DNA of 64,000 bases from Deinococcus grandis (GTDB lineage: Bacteria > Deinococcota > Deinococci > Deinococcales > Deinococcaceae): the NCBI RefSeq assembly GCF_001485435.1, contig NZ_BCMS01000001.1:2241501-2305500 (forward strand). Reading direction: 5' to 3'. The position numbers and the translations under genes were made by a program. The notes beneath the pieces were generated by a model. The model was not told the DNA's origin. It worked only from the letters and a program-made list of their open reading frames with translations, and made no database searches. Below, piece after piece: positions 17,181 to 28,818 of this stretch. The stretch's first letter is position 1. Every line of letters starts with the position of its first letter.

Positions 17181-18122
17181 ATGCCCGTGATTGCCGTGGA
17201 CAAGCCGCTGAACCTCACCTCGCACGATGTTGTGAACCGCGCGAGGCGGGCGCGCGGCACCAAACGCGTCGGGCACACCGGGACGCTGGACCCGCTGGCG
17301 ACCGGGGTGCTGGTGCTGTGCGTGGACGACAGCACGAAGGTCGTGCAGTTCATGGAGGCCGACAGCAAGGAGTACCTCGCGTGGATCAGCCTGGGGGCCG
17401 GTACGCCCACCCTGGACGCCGAGGGGCCGGTCGAGGAGGTCGCGGAAGTGCCCATGCTGGACGCCGCGCGCGTGCAGGAGCTCCTGAATACGTTCACCGG
17501 ACCGCAGGCGCAGGTGCCGCCGCAGTACAGCGCGATTCAGGTGGGCGGCCAGCGGGCCTACGCGGTGGCCCGCGCCGGGGGCGCGCTGGACCTGCCCGCG
17601 CGGAACGTGGTGATCCACTCGCTGGACCTGCTGGGCGTGTACCTCAGCGTGGACGCCGCGCCGCGCACCTTCGACCCGCAGGACTGGACCCCCACCGACC
17701 CCAGTTCTGCGGAGACCGGTCACACCTTCACGCTGCCACCCGCGCTGGGCGAGTACCCCACCCTGCTCGTCCGGGCCAGCGTGGGCAGCGGCACGTACCT
17801 GCGCTCCCTCGCCCGCGACGTGGGCGCCGCGCTGGGCGTGCCCGCGCACCTGGGCGGCCTGGTCCGCACCCGCGTGGGCCGCTACGACCTCCGTGACGCC
17901 GTGACCGTGGACGACCTGCCCGGCGCGACCGGCATTCCCGACCTCGCCGCACTGGACTTCCCGGTCATCCAGGCCGACGAACGCCTCGCCCGCGAACTCC
18001 GCCAGGGCAAACGCCCGGCCCACACCGCGCAGGGCCGCCACGTCGTCACCCTGGGCGGCGACCTCGTGGCGGTCGTGGACGGCAACGGCGAACAGCTGAA
18101 AGTCGTGCGCGCCTGGGCTTGA
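17181..18122 (+). CDS. truB: tRNA pseudouridine-55 synthase
   Basis: A 313-residue protein. The catalytic motif GHTGTLDPLATG carries Asp37, and the N-terminal VDKPLNLTSHDVV is diagnostic for TruB. It makes psi55 in the T arm of most tRNAs. A TruB-specific PPQYSAIQVGGQRAY stretch is present near residue 115; the C-terminus ends in a short PUA-like region. TACCCT ends 7 nt before ATG 17181 (leaderless). A hairpin repeat follows immediately after the stop, shared with convergent gatA. Confidence 0.93.
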   Translation: MPVIAVDKPLNLTSHDVVNRARRARGTKRVGHTGTLDPLATGVLVLCVDDSTKVVQFMEADSKEYLAWISLGAGTPTLDAEGPVEEVAEVPMLDAARVQELLNTFTGPQAQVPPQYSAIQVGGQRAYAVARAGGALDLPARNVVIHSLDLLGVYLSVDAAPRTFDPQDWTPTDPSSAETGHTFTLPPALGEYPTLLVRASVGSGTYLRSLARDVGAALGVPAHLGGLVRTRVGRYDLRDAVTVDDLPGATGIPDLAALDFPVIQADERLARELRQGKRPAHTAQGRHVVTLGGDLVAVVDGNGEQLKVVRAWA

Positions 18123-18190
18123 CGGGTTGTGGGTTGTGGGCTGTAGGACCAGCTGTTCCCACCTCCGACAACCCACACCCCACAGCCTCC
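18123..18190. repeat. GTTGTGGG hairpin repeat, copy 3
   Basis: GGGTTGTGGGTTGTGGGCTG, a loop, then GACAACCCACACCCCACAGC. It occupies the entire 68-bp gap between the convergent truB and gatA stop codons and may serve as a bidirectional terminator. Confidence 0.8.
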
Positions 18191-19639
18191 TCAGTACCCC
18201 GGTGCCACCTGCGGCTGCGCGATGCCGATGCCTTCCAGGCCGCCCGCGATCCGGACGAGGCGTTCGTCCTGGAGGGGCGGCGCGATGAACTGGATGCCGA
18301 CTGGGAGTCGCACGCCCTCCGCGGTGTCGAATCCGGCGGGGACGCTCAGGGCGGGCAGGCCCGCGAGGTTGATGGCGACGGTGTCCACGTCGGCGGCGTA
18401 CATGGCCAGGGGATCGCTGGTCTTCTCGCCGCGCCGGAAGGCGGGGAAGGGACTGGTGGGCGTGACGAGGACATCGAACTGCCCGAAGGCCTGCGTGAAG
18501 CGGTCGGCGATCAGGCGGCGGACCTTCATGGCCTTGCTGTAGTACGCGTCGTAGTACCCGCTGCTCAGGGCGTACGTGCCGATCAGGATGCGGCGCTGCA
18601 CCTCCGGCCCGAAGCCCTGCTCGCGCGTGAGGGTCATCGCCTCGGTCAGGTCGCCCCCCTGGGCGCGCTGGCCGTACACCATGCCGTCGAAGCGGGCGAG
18701 GTTGCTGCTCGCCTCGGGCATGGCGATCAGGTAGTACGCGGCGATGGCGTACCGCAGTTCGGGCAGGCTGACCTCGCTGACGGTCGCGCCCGCGTCTCGC
18801 AGGGCATCCAGCGTGGCGTTCAGGGTGGCGTCCACGCCCGCCGTGTTCCCCGCGAGGCTCTCGGTGATCACGCCCACCCGCAGGCCGCGCAGGTCGTCTG
18901 GCGTCCCGGCGGCGAAGGCAGGCGGCGCGTGCAGGCTGGTGGCGTCCAGGGGGTCGTGCCCCGCGATGACGTTCATGACGAGCGCGAGATCATCGGCGCT
19001 GCGGGCGAACGGCCCGATCTGGTCGAGGCTGCTGGCGTACGCGACCAGCCCCGAGCGGCTCACGCGGCCGTAGGTGGGTTTCAGGCCGTACACGCCGGTG
19101 AACGCGGCGGGCTGCCGGACGCTGCCGCCCGTGTCGCTGCCCAGGCTGACGTCCACGAGGTTCGCGGCGACCGCCACCGCGCTGCCGCCGCTGCTGCCGC
19201 CCGGCACGCGCCCCGTGTCCCAGGGGTTCAGGGTGGGGCCGTGCGCGCTGCTCTCGGTGGAGCTGCCCATCGCGAACTCGTCCATGTTCGCCTTGGCGAC
19301 GATGACGGCGCCCGCCCGGGTCAGGCGCGCGGCGGCGGTCGCGTCGTAGGGGCTGACGTACCCGCGCAGGATGCGGCTGCCGCAGGTCGTCTCGGTGCCC
19401 GTCACGTTGATGTTGTCCTTCACGATCACCGGCACGCCCGCCAGCGGCAGGGTCTCCCCGGCGTCCAGGCGCGCCTGCACCGCCTGGGCCTGCGCCTGCG
19501 CGTTCGGATTGACGCTCACGACGGCATTCAGCTCGCGGGCCGCCTCGATGCGGGCCAGGGCCTGACCGGTCAGGTCCTGCGGGGAGAGGTCACGCGCCTG
19601 AACGCGGCGCGCCTGAGTTGCGGCGGAGGTGAAGGCCAT
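18191..19639 (-). CDS. gatA: Aspartyl/glutamyl-tRNA amidotransferase subunit A
   Basis: A 482-residue amidase-signature enzyme. The Ser-cisSer-Lys triad is intact: Lys74 (VIVKDNINV), Ser149 (PGGSSGGSA) and Ser173 (GSDTGGSVR). GatA releases ammonia from glutamine for GatCAB, which amidates misacylated Glu-tRNA(Gln)/Asp-tRNA(Asn). gatB and gatC are not adjacent. A TACACT hexamer lies 8 nt before ATG 19639. Other amidase-family members share the triad, but motif context and length favour GatA. Confidence 0.88.
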   Translation of the reverse strand: MAFTSAATQARRVQARDLSPQDLTGQALARIEAARELNAVVSVNPNAQAQAQAVQARLDAGETLPLAGVPVIVKDNINVTGTETTCGSRILRGYVSPYDATAAARLTRAGAVIVAKANMDEFAMGSSTESSAHGPTLNPWDTGRVPGGSSGGSAVAVAANLVDVSLGSDTGGSVRQPAAFTGVYGLKPTYGRVSRSGLVAYASSLDQIGPFARSADDLALVMNVIAGHDPLDATSLHAPPAFAAGTPDDLRGLRVGVITESLAGNTAGVDATLNATLDALRDAGATVSEVSLPELRYAIAAYYLIAMPEASSNLARFDGMVYGQRAQGGDLTEAMTLTREQGFGPEVQRRILIGTYALSSGYYDAYYSKAMKVRRLIADRFTQAFGQFDVLVTPTSPFPAFRRGEKTSDPLAMYAADVDTVAINLAGLPALSVPAGFDTAEGVRLPVGIQFIAPPLQDERLVRIAGGLEGIGIAQPQVAPGY

Positions 19640-19700
19640 ACCGCGCCAGTGTACCGGGCAGCCCCCCGCGCCCGGCGGGGACGATCAGACGGGCCGACGC

Positions 19701-20462
19701 TCAGACGGGCTTGACGAGCACCGACTCACCCGCGCGCAGCGACGTGCGCATGAGGAGTTCCGGCGGGATCATCAGCTGCGTCGTGATGTTCGACCCGACC
19801 CGCACCGGCAGGGAGAACACCTTGCCCGACTCGCCCCGGACCGCCACGAACTGCGGGTGCCGCACGATGTCCTCCTTCCAGCGGCGGAAGATCAGTTCAT
19901 CCACGAGCACCACGTCCCGCACCTGCCGCGTGACCGTCACGACCAGCCGCGCCGTGCGCGACCGCCGCGGCACGAGCAGGCCGATCCGGAACAGTTTCAG
20001 CAGCATGCGCTTCACGTCCGGGTCCTCCACGAGGTCCCGGACGGGTTTCTGCGCGTCGATCATCTTCAGGACGTCCAGTTCCTTCATGCTCCAGCGCATG
20101 CGCCTCACCCGGTCCGGGGAGGTGAGCCGCGCCGGGCCGTCGAACGGCAGGTCCTGCACGGGCAGCGCCTCGAGCGCCTCCAGCGTCACCTCGTCCAGCG
20201 AGGCGTTCAGACGCGGGTCCGGATGCGTGACCCCCTCGTCGAAGTGGAACCGCCCGATCGGGTCGCGCATCAGCCGCACGAGCGCCGCGACCCCGACATC
20301 CTCCGCGAGCTGCAGGTGCCGGACCCGCCCGCCCTCCAGCCACGCCTCGAAGCGGCCGTCCGGGCGGAACACGTACAGCGCCCCGCTGCGCCCCTGCTCC
20401 GAGAGCAGGTAGAGCAGTTCCAGAAAGTCAAAGGTTTCGAGGCTGGCGGTGGACTTGGTCAT
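19701..20462 (-). CDS. DUF4388-domain protein
   Basis: A 253-residue protein. The first ~75 residues match the DUF4388/PATAN pattern (a LETFDFLELLYLL helix, SGALYVF strand, EGGRVRHLQL strand), found in signalling and gliding-related proteins of Deinococcus, cyanobacteria and deltaproteobacteria. The rest is charged alpha/beta with no motif I recognise. ATG 20462 is the likely start; ATG 20486 adds eight residues, and neither has a convincing SD. It lies 143 nt downstream of scpB on the same strand. Confidence 0.65.
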   Translation of the reverse strand: MTKSTASLETFDFLELLYLLSEQGRSGALYVFRPDGRFEAWLEGGRVRHLQLAEDVGVAALVRLMRDPIGRFHFDEGVTHPDPRLNASLDEVTLEALEALPVQDLPFDGPARLTSPDRVRRMRWSMKELDVLKMIDAQKPVRDLVEDPDVKRMLLKLFRIGLLVPRRSRTARLVVTVTRQVRDVVLVDELIFRRWKEDIVRHPQFVAVRGESGKVFSLPVRVGSNITTQLMIPPELLMRTSLRAGESVLVKPV

Positions 20463-20605
20463 GAATGGCCGGGCAGGGAACGACATGGAGGACCGACCTG
20501 TTCCAGCTCCGGCACACCCCTCTGCGACTCATGTTCGCTCATCCGGGCCGGGGGAACAAGGGCAACCACCCCGGCGGACGCCCCCGGCAGGCCCCCCCGC
20601 ACCCA

Positions 20606-21163
20606 TCAGCTGCGCAGCAGGTGAGCGAAATTCCCACTTTCCAGCGGCGGCAACTCCGCGAGTGACGTCAACCCGAACTCCAGCAGGAACCGCTCGGTCG
20701 TGCCGTACAGCAGCGGCTGCCCCACCGCGTCCGAACGGCCCACCACCTTCACGAGCTCCCGTTCCTGCAACGTCACGACCGTGCTCGCACTCCCGCCGCG
20801 CATCGCCTCGATCTCCGCGCGGGTCACGGGCTGCCGGTACGCGATCACCGCCAGCACCTCCAGCGCCGCGCTGCTCAGCGCAGGCAGGGGCGGCGGCGAC
20901 AGCAGCGGCGACAGGTGCGGCGCGGTCGCGGGCGGCACCACCAGCCGGTACCCCCCCGCGACCGCCTCGACCACGAACCCCAGATCCGCCGACGCCACCT
21001 GCGCCGTGAACGCCTTCACCTCGCGCAGCGCCGCGTCCTCCGGGACGCCCAGCACCAGCGCCAGCTCCCGCAGCGTGACCGGCCGCCCCGCCGCGAGCAG
21101 CGCCGCGCCCAGCAGCGCCTGACGGCTGGGCCCGGTCAGCGCCGACCGGCCAGGAGGGGTCAC
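20606..21163 (-). CDS. scpB: Segregation and condensation protein B
   Basis: A 185-residue protein of two winged-helix domains. The signature ALEVLAVIAYRQPVTRAEIEAMRG (about 105-128) is typical of ScpB, which binds kleisin ScpA and SMC to condense chromosomes. GTG 21163 overlaps the tsaC stop (GTGA), so the two are coupled. scpA is not adjacent. A long frame extends upstream inside tsaC but is Gly/Ala nonsense in the wrong frame. Confidence 0.88.
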   Translation of the reverse strand: MTPPGRSALTGPSRQALLGAALLAAGRPVTLRELALVLGVPEDAALREVKAFTAQVASADLGFVVEAVAGGYRLVVPPATAPHLSPLLSPPPLPALSSAALEVLAVIAYRQPVTRAEIEAMRGGSASTVVTLQERELVKVVGRSDAVGQPLLYGTTERFLLEFGLTSLAELPPLESGNFAHLLRS

Positions 21164-21786
21164 GCCCCACCGGACAGCGCCGCGAGCAGCGCCGCCGACG
21201 GCACCGCCCCCTCCCGCACCACCCGCCGCCCCGGCACGTCCAGCACGGTGCTCGGCAGACCCAGCGCCCTCACCCCGGCGTCCGGCAGCACCAGATCCGC
21301 CAGACCCATGGCCCGCGCCTGCGCCTCCGTCAGCGCGGCCACCTGCCCGCTCGGGTTGCAGCTGGTCGTCGCCAGCACCCCGCCGGCCCGCTCCAGCAGG
21401 GCCAGCGCCACCGGATGATCCGGCACCCGCACGCCCACCTGCCCCCCCGGCGCCAGCGACGCCGGGCACCCCGCCGCCGCCCCCGTCACCAGCGTGAGCG
21501 GCCCGGGCAGGAACGACGCCAGCACATCGAACGCCGCGTCCGGCTGCACGAACGCCCGAGCGAACGCCAGACTCACGAACGACGCCTGCACCGGCTTCCC
21601 CCCGTCACGCCCCTTCGCCACGAACAGCGCCTCCGCCGCGTCCGGCAGCGCCGCCAGGCCCCACACCGTCTCACTCGGGTACGCCACGACCCCACCCCGC
21701 GCCAGCACGCGCGCCGCATCGTCCAGCAGCGCGGCCCACGGCACGCCCGCCCCCAGTTCCATCAGTCTGTCCAAGCTGTTCATCAT
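21160..21786 (-). CDS. tsaC: L-threonylcarbamoyladenylate synthase
   Basis: About 208 residues of the YrdC/Sua5 fold. The motif GGVVAYPSETVWGLAAL and KGRDGGKPVQ near the N-terminus form the ATP/threonine site, and TTSCNPSGQVAAL is the conserved C-terminal motif. It makes threonylcarbamoyl-AMP for t6A37 in ANN-decoding tRNAs. Two adjacent ATGs (21786, 21783) are possible starts with a weak AGGGG upstream. It heads the tsaC-scpB pair and is divergent from pilC. Confidence 0.88.
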   Translation of the reverse strand: MMNSLDRLMELGAGVPWAALLDDAARVLARGGVVAYPSETVWGLAALPDAAEALFVAKGRDGGKPVQASFVSLAFARAFVQPDAAFDVLASFLPGPLTLVTGAAAGCPASLAPGGQVGVRVPDHPVALALLERAGGVLATTSCNPSGQVAALTEAQARAMGLADLVLPDAGVRALGLPSTVLDVPGRRVVREGAVPSAALLAALSGGA

Positions 21787-21867
21787 GCCCCTGCGCGGCG
21801 CGCCGGTCCAGGGCACCCCCCCGGACCTGTAAGGTCACCGCAAGGCCCGCAGTCTATACTGAGCGGC

Positions 21868-23088
21868 ATGCCCGTCTTCGAATACCGCGTGCGTGACCGC
21901 TCCGGCAAGGTGCTGAAATCCCAGATGGAAGCCGAGACGGCCAACCAGGTCCGCGACGCCCTGCGCTCCAAAGGCCTGATGATCGTCGAGATCAAGGCCC
22001 CCAAGAGCGGCCTGAACGCCGACGTCAAGATTCCCTTCCTCGACAACCGCCCCCCCAGCCTGAAACAGGTCGCGATCTTCAGCAAGCAGCTCGCCACGCT
22101 GATCAACGCCGGGGTGCCCCTCGTGCAGTCCCTGGCGATCCTCCAGAAACAGATCGACCACAAGGGTTTCCAGGGGGTCGTCAAGGAAATGCGCGGCGAG
22201 ATCGAGGCAGGCACGCCGCTCAGCGACGCGCTGGCCAAACACCCCAAGATCTTCAACCGGCTGTATCTCAACCTCGTCCGGGCCGGTGAGACCAGCGGCA
22301 CATTGGATTCCGTTCTCGAACGTATTGCAGCTTTCCAGGAAAAAGAACTCGCTCTGCGAGGCAAGATCAAGAGCGCCCTGACCTACCCTGCTGTCGTGCT
22401 TGCATTTGCCGTGCTCATCACTTATTTCCTATTGACGACCATCGTCCCTCAGTTTGCCGGCATTCTTTCTCAGCTGAATGCGCCGCTCCCCTTCATCACA
22501 AAGATGTTGATGGCCGTTTCAGATTTCCTAAAAAACCAAATCCTAATTATGGTAGGTATCATCATTGCGGTAACTTTTCTGTACCGCTGGTATTACAACA
22601 CACCCAAAGGCCGCGTCATTATTGATGACATCAAACTGCGGGTCCCGATCCTCGGTAACCTGATCCAGAAGAGTGCCATTGCTTCCTTCTCACGCACGTT
22701 CGGCCTGCTCATCAGCAGCGGCGTCAACATCATCGAGAGTCTCGAGATCACCAAGGGCACCGCGAACAACGCCATCGTCGAGGAGAGCATCGAGAATGCC
22801 AAGAACGTCGTCATGGTCGGTGAGCAGATGAGCAGCAGCCTCGCCACCAGCAAGGTCTTCCCCCCGATGGTCGTCAGCATGATCTCCATCGGTGAAGAGA
22901 CCGGATCGCTGGACGACATGCTGGTCAAGGTCGGGGACTTCTACGACCGCGAGGTTGACGAGGCAGTGGACAGCATGACCGCTGCGATTGAACCCCTGAT
23001 GATCGTCTTCCTGGGGGGGATCGTCGGGACGATCGTGGCAGGTATGTTCCTGCCGATGTTCGCCATCATCGGCCAGCTCAGCCAGTAA
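21868..23088 (+). CDS. pilC: Type IV pilus inner-membrane platform protein
   Basis: A 406-residue PilC/GspF protein. A short N-terminal region is followed by two T2SSF repeats (about 70-195 and 275-400), each ending in a membrane helix, with a third helix near 220-240. Motifs FSKQLATLINAGVPLVQSL and VSMISIGEETGSLDDML are typical. It couples the PilB/PilT motors to pilin assembly and is needed for transformation in relatives. A TATACT hexamer ends 7 nt before ATG 21868, so the upstream extension of the frame is not coding. About 22290-22640 is AT-richer than the rest of the gene. Confidence 0.92.
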   Translation: MPVFEYRVRDRSGKVLKSQMEAETANQVRDALRSKGLMIVEIKAPKSGLNADVKIPFLDNRPPSLKQVAIFSKQLATLINAGVPLVQSLAILQKQIDHKGFQGVVKEMRGEIEAGTPLSDALAKHPKIFNRLYLNLVRAGETSGTLDSVLERIAAFQEKELALRGKIKSALTYPAVVLAFAVLITYFLLTTIVPQFAGILSQLNAPLPFITKMLMAVSDFLKNQILIMVGIIIAVTFLYRWYYNTPKGRVIIDDIKLRVPILGNLIQKSAIASFSRTFGLLISSGVNIIESLEITKGTANNAIVEESIENAKNVVMVGEQMSSSLATSKVFPPMVVSMISIGEETGSLDDMLVKVGDFYDREVDEAVDSMTAAIEPLMIVFLGGIVGTIVAGMFLPMFAIIGQLSQ

Positions 23089-23100
23089 CGCAGGTGTTCC

Positions 23101-23130
23101 CGGCGGCCCCCGCAGGTGCGGGGGCCGCCG
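23101..23130. terminator. Bidirectional hairpin between pilC and the lipoprotein protease
   Basis: CGGCGGCCCCCGC pairs perfectly with GCGGGGGCCGCCG around a 4-nt loop, in the 46-bp gap between convergent genes. No strong U-tract lies on either side. Confidence 0.65.
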
Positions 23131-23134
23131 TCTG

Positions 23135-24493
23135 TCAGCGGGTCGCGGACCGCACGGCGGCGTTCACGTCAAGGAAACGCAGGCCGTCGGCCGTGAGGCG
23201 CGCGCTGGTCAGCAGTCGGGCTTTCGTCTCCTGCGCGCTCAGGGCTGGGTTCGCGGCGCGCATCAGGGCCGCGGCGCCCGAGACGAGTGGCGCGGCGAAG
23301 CTCGTGCCGGCCTGCAGGGTGTACCCGCCACTGTGGTTCAGGACGAGCAGTTGTGTGGCGTTCGTCGCGCCGGCGCAGTTCCCGGCGCCACCGGGGGCGA
23401 TCATGAACTGCGCGGCCTGTGTGGTCTGACCGGTCAGCGGGCGGGCGCTGTAGCACGCCAGTGCGTCCCCGCTGCCTGCTGCGCCGACCGCGATGACGTC
23501 CGGGTGGCTGGCGGGGTAGTACAGGCCGTCCCCGGCGGTATTGCCCGCCGAGGCGACCAGAACGGCACTCTTCGCGGCGTCCGAGAGGGCTTTCGACAGT
23601 ACGGGGTCAGGGTCGGTCGTGCCGGTCACGGCGATGCCGAGGCTCATGTTGATGACCAGCGCGCCGCCGCTGACCGCGTCCCGGACGGCCTGCGCGACCG
23701 TGCTGGTGCTGGCGCCACTCGCGCCGATGACCTCCAGGGGCGTGACCGTACCCGTCCAGGTAAGGCCCGCCATTCCCTGCGCGTTGTTGGTCGTGGCGGC
23801 AATCAGGCCGGTCGTGGCGGTGCCGTGCCCACCATCGTCGGACGGACCGCCCGCGAGGTACGACCGTCCCGCCGCGAGGCGACCCTGCAGGTCCGGGTGG
23901 GCCGCGTTCACGAGTGAATCCAGCACGGCCGTGCGGGCGGCGACGGGCGTCTTCCCGCAACTCTGAAGGAACGTCCAGGCCTGAGGGGCGTTCACGCGCG
24001 TCAGGTACGTCTGCTCGTACCGGGCGCCGCCCACGGTCACGCCCCCGTTGCCGGGCACGCCAGGGTCGTTCGGCACGGCCAGCGGAACGTAGAGGTAATC
24101 CGGCTGGATGACGGCTCCCTGCGCCTGCAGGCGGCCAGCGACGCTCGCCTCCGCGCCGGGCAGCGTGGTGACGACCGTCACGCCCGGCACGACCTCCTGC
24201 CCCGTCACGCCCAGCGTGGACAGCGCCGGTCCGCTGACGGCGCCGCTCACGAGCACCCGCCCCGGAACGTGAGGTCTGGACCAGTCGGCCGAGCCAGCTC
24301 CCCACGCCGCCCCACCCATGGGCGCTGCGGCCGGGGCGGGCTGCGCACTCAGGCTCTGCGTGCAGACCGGCCCAGGCGTCGGCGCGGGAGCTGGCTCGGG
24401 AACCGGCGTGATCGTCCCGCCGCCTCCACCTCCGCAGGCCGACAACAGCAGCGAGGCGGTCACGGCACACAGGACGGGCACAGGCAGACGCAT
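23135..24493 (-). CDS. Lipoprotein subtilisin-like (S8) serine protease
   Basis: A 452-residue protein. The lipobox LLLSAC places lipidated Cys20, followed by a Gly-run and a Pro-rich spacer. A propeptide-like region (about 75-135) precedes the subtilase domain with Asp192 (AVLDSLVNAAHPDL), His223 (GGHGTATTGL), Asn318 (SAGN) and Ser398 (GTSFAAPLVSG). The Asp motif is DSLV rather than the usual DSGV. It would be tethered to an envelope membrane. A TATACG element lies just upstream of ATG 24493. It is not closely similar to the protease at 3492 outside the catalytic motifs. Confidence 0.88.
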   Translation of the reverse strand: MRLPVPVLCAVTASLLLSACGGGGGGTITPVPEPAPAPTPGPVCTQSLSAQPAPAAAPMGGAAWGAGSADWSRPHVPGRVLVSGAVSGPALSTLGVTGQEVVPGVTVVTTLPGAEASVAGRLQAQGAVIQPDYLYVPLAVPNDPGVPGNGGVTVGGARYEQTYLTRVNAPQAWTFLQSCGKTPVAARTAVLDSLVNAAHPDLQGRLAAGRSYLAGGPSDDGGHGTATTGLIAATTNNAQGMAGLTWTGTVTPLEVIGASGASTSTVAQAVRDAVSGGALVINMSLGIAVTGTTDPDPVLSKALSDAAKSAVLVASAGNTAGDGLYYPASHPDVIAVGAAGSGDALACYSARPLTGQTTQAAQFMIAPGGAGNCAGATNATQLLVLNHSGGYTLQAGTSFAAPLVSGAAALMRAANPALSAQETKARLLTSARLTADGLRFLDVNAAVRSATR

Positions 24494-24571
24494 ACTCCAG
24501 CGTATAAGCCCGTGCCCTGACGTGGGTCTGAACAGCCTCCATCAACCCTGAACGTCACACCCGCCGCCGGA

Positions 24572-24904
24572 TCAGTGAACGCGCACGCCCTTCGTCAGTG
24601 GCTGCTTCTGCACCCACTTCACGAACTTCTGCACCTCCTCCCGCTCGCGGATCGCCTCGACGGTGTTCAATTCGTTCGCCAGCTGCGCGTTGCTGAACGT
24701 CTTGCTCAGGAACCCCTGGCAGGCCGCGCACATCTTCACGGTGGGAATCTCGCCCAGTTTCACGCCCTGCCGCCGCCCCTGCGATTTGGGCACGAGGTGA
24801 TGATCCGTCATGTCCCCTTCCCGCCCACACAGCACGCACGTGTCCAGCGGTTCCGCCTGCATGTCCTCAATCCAGCTCGCCTGCTCGCGTTCCTTCCGAC
24901 CCAT
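24572..24904 (-). CDS. Small HNH-endonuclease-like zinc protein
   Basis: A 110-residue protein. CVLC (about 22-25), DHHLVPKS (about 33-40) and CAAC (about 59-62) give the two zinc-knuckle pairs and the catalytic His of an HNH domain. Such stand-alone HNH proteins are presumed nucleases; the target is unknown. ATG 24904 is chosen because TATGGT ends 6 nt upstream. The frame runs further upstream to 24973, but that part is not needed for the domain. Confidence 0.7.
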   Translation of the reverse strand: MGRKEREQASWIEDMQAEPLDTCVLCGREGDMTDHHLVPKSQGRRQGVKLGEIPTVKMCAACQGFLSKTFSNAQLANELNTVEAIREREEVQKFVKWVQKQPLTKGVRVH

Positions 24905-24990
24905 GACGGCACCATAGCGCGCGGGCAGCAGACCAACCGGGTCGACGCACCTGCACACCCCGGAACCGCGCAATCTGGAATAGTACGATC

Positions 24991-25842
24991 ATGCTGTGGC
25001 TGGGGGAACGACGCGGGTATCTCAGTGACTGGATCACCCAACAATGGGTCAGGGCAACCGGACGTTCCCTAGACGACCACCCCCACCTGCTCGGCCCGGT
25101 CGGCACCCGACGCCGCATCGGCTTCGACCAGCCCGAGCAGCTGGCCGACGCGCTGAACCTGACGCTGGACACGTCCCCCTCGGGCGGACTGCTGCAGGAC
25201 AGCGCCGCGCTGTTCCCCGGCATTCACCCCCGCGTGGCGGAATTCTACGACGAGACCTCCCACTACGAACTGCAGGTCTGGAGCAGCTGGCGCGGCCCGT
25301 TCCGCCCCTTCGGCCAGCTGCTCGGCGCGCTGTTCAGCCGCCGCCTGGAGCAGATGAACGTCCCGCTGGACGGACTGGACACCGCCTGGGGCCTCCACGG
25401 CGAGGTCACCCACCTGCGCGACCCCTCCGGACGCGTGCAGCACACCGTATGGCGACGCCGGTTACGCCGCACCGGCCGCGTCCTGTTCGTGGGGTACTAC
25501 AGCGAGATCACCCTGCCGGACGGTCCCGGCGTCCGCATCGTCTTCCCCCTCCCCGGCGGCAACCTGACCGTGCTGATGGCCGCCACCGTCGGCCCCGCCG
25601 GGGAACTGCAGCTCTCCTCGAACGGACGCACCTTCGGGGGCGCCGGAGGGTACTTCACGCTGGCCGGTCCCCCCCACCGACGGGCCGTCGGACGCATGAT
25701 CCCGCTGCATGAGGACATCGTCGTCTGGGTGGACGAACGATCAGAGCTGCGCGCCCGGCACACGCTCCGGCTGTGGCACCTCCACTTCCTGGAACTGCAG
25801 TACCTGATGCGCCGCACCGACCAGCCCACAACACCACTGTGA
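24991..25842 (+). CDS. Uncharacterised protein, 283 residues
   Basis: I do not recognise this protein. It has no signal peptide or clear membrane helix. It is rich in Trp/Arg, with a beta-strand-rich centre (about 120-230, HTVWRRRLRRTGRVLFVGYY and GNLTVLMAATVG) and a C-terminal helix ending MRRTDQPTTPL. Base composition is like its neighbours, so nothing suggests recent transfer. A TAGTAC hexamer lies 4 nt before ATG 24991, again with no SD. It is divergent from the HNH gene and convergent with acnA. Confidence 0.6.
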   Translation: MLWLGERRGYLSDWITQQWVRATGRSLDDHPHLLGPVGTRRRIGFDQPEQLADALNLTLDTSPSGGLLQDSAALFPGIHPRVAEFYDETSHYELQVWSSWRGPFRPFGQLLGALFSRRLEQMNVPLDGLDTAWGLHGEVTHLRDPSGRVQHTVWRRRLRRTGRVLFVGYYSEITLPDGPGVRIVFPLPGGNLTVLMAATVGPAGELQLSSNGRTFGGAGGYFTLAGPPHRRAVGRMIPLHEDIVVWVDERSELRARHTLRLWHLHFLELQYLMRRTDQPTTPL

Positions 25843-25871
25843 ACGAGGAGACGACACCAGTCCACCGCTGA

Positions 25872-25915
25872 CTGAAGCGAGCCCCGCCCAGTTTCCCGGG
25901 TGGGGCTCACTTCAG
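25872..25915. terminator. Bidirectional terminator hairpin before acnA 3' end
   Basis: CTGAAGCGAGCCCCGCCC pairs with GGGTGGGGCTCACTTCAG across a short loop (one bulge). It lies between the convergent genes ending at 25842 and 25928. Confidence 0.7.
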
Positions 25916-25927
25916 TTCAGGTCAGGT

Positions 25928-28639
<2,712 letters not shown>

Positions 28640-28818
28640 GCTTGGTTTCCTCCTTGCCCACAGGGGGCGGTTCTTCCATCATAAATGTTTCGTGTGTGGG
28701 CGGGCGTTACCCGTGCAGGCACGAACGCCCGCCATCGTCACCCCGCCGGGGACAACGCGCGCCGGTCGGGGTCGCCTCCCCCGGACACCGGGGCCGCCGC
28801 TCGCGCATACTTCAGGAC

